51,294 bases of DNA from a virus, in the IMG/VR virus record IMGVR_UViG_3300035670_000302, positions 1 through 51,294 of that record; one strand, 5' to 3'. Shown in pieces: positions 48,450-51,294 of the stretch; position 1 is the stretch's first letter, and each line of letters opens with the position of its first letter. The notes below the pieces were generated by a model. The model did no database searches and had not been told where the DNA came from. It was given only the letters and a program-made list of their open reading frames with translations. Both the position numbers and the translations under genes were made by a program.

Positions 48450-49457
48450 TTATGCGGTTATCCGACCGTCACGTTGCGCGGCAAAAATGTCGCGCTCAAT
48501 GCGGTCACGTTCAGCTTCACGACCTTTGTACTTCCCAGAGCGGACATCGTTGAAGAATTCACGGATGTCTGCCGGACTGTATACATTAGTCTTGCTGGCG
48601 GCTACGGTGCTACCACTCTTGGCGCGTCCCGGAGCTACCTGCCTCTCCAATTCAGAAGTAGCTGACTTCCGATTGGGCTGAGCAACGGTGGTCTTTCCAG
48701 AGACCTCAAGCCATGTGCGGAAGAAGTTTGCCACCCGGCGGGGGTCAAGCACCCGCTGAGCGTCTTCAAGGTACGTCTGCCGCGTAATCCCGGTAAGCGG
48801 GTCTGCTTCCAACAACCAGTTGTGAAACTCCTGATCGTTGTTGACCGCCTGCCAGTTAGGTACTGCACTGGTGAGGTCAGCCCAAAACTGCTGTTCCGCT
48901 GTCGCGGCCTGCTGTTTGGCGACTGCCTGCACCTGCGGTACCACACTCGTCTGCATCTGCTGGATGTAGGATTTCAGTTGGTTGATCTCACCATGGAGAT
49001 TACCCACCTCTTCCTGATACACCCGACGCATCACGTCAATCGAATCCCCATACTCGTCAATGTCGGCTTGGGTCACGACCTTCTGTTTCTGCGTCGAGGC
49101 AGTCTGTCCCTGTGCCGGCTGAGCCGACAACGAGGCCAACAACTGCTCCAACTGAGCAACACGGGAATTTAGCTCCTTGTTCTGCGAGTGCAGACGAGGA
49201 ACTTCCGCGTTATACATTCCCTGAAGCGTCCTGTATTTTTGCAACAGTCCGTCTTCCGTAGGCTTTTCGGCGGGAGCTTGCTCATTCCCCACCGATTGAG
49301 TAGCAGTATTCTCCTGCTGGTCGGCATCGCCCTCGTTCTGCACCTCTGCTACCGGCTCGTCCGCTTCGCTCTGCGCGTTCGCGGGTTCCTCAGTGAGTTG
49401 CTTGTAGAGGTCTTGTACTGCCTCCGCTTGTTTCCGAATCTGCTCTGGCATAGCCAT
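48450..49457 (-). CDS. Scaffolding protein
   Basis: 335 residues. Acidic Glu/Gln/Ala-rich N-terminal third (ANAQSEADEPVAEVQNEGDA), then a long coiled coil (EVPRLHSQNKELNSRVAQLE) and a helical, basic C-terminus ending FAAQRDGRITA. Scaffolds guide coat assembly, with the C-terminus binding coat. Placement directly before the capsid gene supports this. GGAGCGTTCAAC precedes the ATG. Confidence 0.85.
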   Translation of the reverse strand: MAMPEQIRKQAEAVQDLYKQLTEEPANAQSEADEPVAEVQNEGDADQQENTATQSVGNEQAPAEKPTEDGLLQKYRTLQGMYNAEVPRLHSQNKELNSRVAQLEQLLASLSAQPAQGQTASTQKQKVVTQADIDEYGDSIDVMRRVYQEEVGNLHGEINQLKSYIQQMQTSVVPQVQAVAKQQAATAEQQFWADLTSAVPNWQAVNNDQEFHNWLLEADPLTGITRQTYLEDAQRVLDPRRVANFFRTWLEVSGKTTVAQPNRKSATSELERQVAPGRAKSGSTVAASKTNVYSPADIREFFNDVRSGKYKGREAERDRIERDIFAAQRDGRITA

Positions 49458-49499
49458 GTTGAACGCTCCTAATCGGTATGCGTGTGGGTAACCGGCGAG

Positions 49500-49721
49500 T
49501 TAAAGGTGTAACTTTGCCGCTATCTCAGGGGCTTCTTTGACGAACTTATGCAGTTCGCCCAACACCTGACACCGCCCCTGCTTCAGTGCCGTGTGTTCTA
49601 TAGCGTGTGGGAGTTGCTCAAGCTCATGCGCTCTCCACCCCGCAAGCCACTCCAGAAACTCCGGATGCTGTCGGGATATGAGCGCCATGATCTTTGTCAC
49701 CCGATGATCTGGTTTGATCAT
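49500..49721 (-). CDS. Hypothetical head-cluster protein (73 aa)
   Basis: 73 residues, helical (FLEWLAGWRAHELEQLPHAI). Overlaps the end of the portal gene (ATGA). Similar short genes occur between portal and scaffold in other podoviruses, but the function is unknown. It may act in assembly. Confidence 0.75.
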   Translation of the reverse strand: MIKPDHRVTKIMALISRQHPEFLEWLAGWRAHELEQLPHAIEHTALKQGRCQVLGELHKFVKEAPEIAAKLHL

Positions 49722-51294
49722 GGTTGACCACTCACACGACTACTAACCGTATTGCCCTCGGTGCCGCCTTTCTGCGACCCGTCAGGCTGTACATTCTGTG
49801 GGCCGGCAGGCTGTGCGGCCTGCATCTGCGCCTCTACCTTACTAACATAGTCCAACTTCTCACGGGATGGAACTATGTCATCTGCCGGCATCTGGAGTCC
49901 CTTGGCGATCTCACGCAGTATCGCCGCTCTGCCGTCCTTGCCGATGATCTCAATGTCTACCGGGTTGGCGGTGGCATTCAGGAACTCTATGCGCCGGACG
50001 TTGGTCGTCTCTTTCGTAGCGAGGTTGATGGCACCACGGGGCAGGACTTGCACGTCGCCCTTGATGCTCTCGTCCTCGTCGTACCTCATATTGTAGACGA
50101 ACTGACGGCTGACAACAGGTTTTACGATGTCAGCGTCGATGTGCATGACGACCTGTCGGATGGATTTACCGGCCGCGCCCATGAGCATCGACAGACCGGA
50201 CGAAGTACGGCCTGCACCCTGCACATTCAGATCGCCGTAGACGTAGGCAGGGATACCGGAATGATCATCAGCCAGACGGCTAAACTTCTCGTAGACCGCC
50301 ATCAACTCACTGGCGTTACTGACCGGCTGTGTGAAGCGTATAGCTGGCGCACTTGATCCCACGGGATCGTTTGTAGTCTGCCAGATTTTCCAAGGGTGTA
50401 ACTGAGTAATGTCTTCATTAGGAGGGATTCGCTCAAGGTTGACTTCAACCTGCGGGCCAGACGAAATACCCATATTGTTGACAAGTGATCTCGCAGCCGC
50501 GTTACACACGCCCTGCAAATCCTCGATAATTTTTGGAATACCTTTGCCCCAAAACGCTCCCGGCGCTTTGATGAATGAGGTCTTGGCATAGGGCTTCTCC
50601 CCAAGCGGGTCGTAGTTCAGAACCGCTTTGATGACGTAGTTCCCTACCAACCACACGTTGGCGTCATACTCACGGGCGTCGTCCGGCACATCTTCCTCCG
50701 ACATGCCCCACTCAATCAGCATCTTGCCGCTGACCTTGCCCCAGAACTCCAGCGCGTCATACATTTCGGTCGGACGCATGTAGGAGTAATACTTCCGCTC
50801 TTCCTCGTTCTTGGTCAACTCAACGTCTTCGTTGATCCAAGACTGACCGTTGCCAATCTCCAGCACCTTGCGGATGGCCTCGTCATCATACCCCGGCACC
50901 CCGATCAGGTCAGACAAGTCCATCCGGCTGAGGCGGTGATGCTCAAACAGGTAGCCATCGTCGATGTTGGTAATCGCCGGTTCCGGGTAGATGCGGAACG
51001 GATCAACCCGGCGGTACTCGGGGGCGAGAATCTCCTTGGGGGCTACTACGGTGCGACCAAACTCGTCGGTCGTCCAACCCAGAACACGTTGCCGCGTGAC
51101 GATTGGCCCCTTGATGAACGCACAGGGGAACGTCACCAAGTCAGTAATGAAGGCGTTGAACGCCTCCTCCCACCCGCCTTGCGCGAACTGGTCACTGATC
51201 TTGAGCTTCATTTTGTCGACGCGAAGCTGAGCTTCCTGCATCATCTTGAAGCGGAAATCCTGCGCGACCATTTCCCGAAGCTGGAGCATTTCCA
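49718..51294 (-). CDS. Portal protein (5' end outside the window)
   Basis: The frame is open to the right edge of the window, so the N-terminus is missing; 523 residues are visible from the first in-window ATG. The region includes beta and helical stretches typical of head-tail connector portals (AFWGKGIPKIIEDLQGVCNA, GAGRTSSGLSMLMGAAGKSI) and a basic Gln/Gly-rich tail (PAGPQNVQPDGSQKGG). It forms the dodecameric channel for DNA entry. Completeness of the remaining part cannot be checked here. Confidence 0.9.
   Translation of the reverse strand, partial: EMLQLREMVAQDFRFKMMQEAQLRVDKMKLKISDQFAQGGWEEAFNAFITDLVTFPCAFIKGPIVTRQRVLGWTTDEFGRTVVAPKEILAPEYRRVDPFRIYPEPAITNIDDGYLFEHHRLSRMDLSDLIGVPGYDDEAIRKVLEIGNGQSWINEDVELTKNEEERKYYSYMRPTEMYDALEFWGKVSGKMLIEWGMSEEDVPDDAREYDANVWLVGNYVIKAVLNYDPLGEKPYAKTSFIKAPGAFWGKGIPKIIEDLQGVCNAAARSLVNNMGISSGPQVEVNLERIPPNEDITQLHPWKIWQTTNDPVGSSAPAIRFTQPVSNASELMAVYEKFSRLADDHSGIPAYVYGDLNVQGAGRTSSGLSMLMGAAGKSIRQVVMHIDADIVKPVVSRQFVYNMRYDEDESIKGDVQVLPRGAINLATKETTNVRRIEFLNATANPVDIEIIGKDGRAAILREIAKGLQMPADDIVPSREKLDYVSKVEAQMQAAQPAGPQNVQPDGSQKGGTEGNTVSSRVSGQP

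Overview
This window is most of the genome of a tailed double-stranded DNA phage with a podovirus-type (T7-like) virion. The evidence is a terminase, portal, scaffold and capsid set, T7-style tail-tube proteins, and a run of internal virion proteins that ends in a 2502-residue protein. No integrase, excisionase or lysogeny gene is visible, no tRNA or CRISPR array was seen, and there is no T7-type RNA polymerase, so transcription probably uses the host enzyme. Strong GAGG-type ribosome sites, a boxA-like leader and an M15 endolysin suggest a Gram-negative host. The host itself cannot be named from the sequence.

Layout. (1) 167-3099, minus strand: probable small terminase, a 73-aa protein and the large terminase. 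The large terminase carries a 294-aa intein inserted inside its Walker A loop, and the opposite strand of that intein encodes a complete HNH homing-type endonuclease with its own ribosome site. (2) 3100-3595: divergent leader with hairpins and a boxA-like site. (3) 3596-4347: three small plus-strand genes separated by GC hairpins and closed by a strong terminator. (4) 4380-5277: about 900 bp without a gene, holding about two dozen copies of an AACTTKACACGT element in both orientations and a second ACTATCTA family. This is a candidate replication origin or master control region. (5) 5278-22877, plus strand: small early genes, a MoxR ATPase / unknown / metallopeptidase-VWA trio, then the replication and recombination set: family A DNA polymerase, DUF3310 protein, Cas4-like Fe-S nuclease, VRR-NUC nuclease, SNF2-type helicase, SSB-like protein, Cro-like regulator and a primase-helicase. 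(6) 51294-22861, minus strand: virion and lysis genes read leftward from portal through scaffold, capsid, small structural proteins, adaptors, tail fibre, lysis genes and a tail-tube protein with SPRY-like extensions to the internal virion proteins. The two arms converge at 22861-22877, where the terminal coding sequences overlap.

Working together. The early arm would copy and recombine the genome from a region probably including the repeat array. The terminase packages it through the portal into scaffold-built capsids. The internal virion proteins form the ejection apparatus, and the lysis genes release progeny. Many plus-strand genes start with the same GAGGTAACGACC initiation sequence, which often also supplies the stop codon of the gene before. 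The portal gene runs off the right edge and the large terminase ends near the left edge, so the two edges are probably neighbours in a circular map with a short missing piece.
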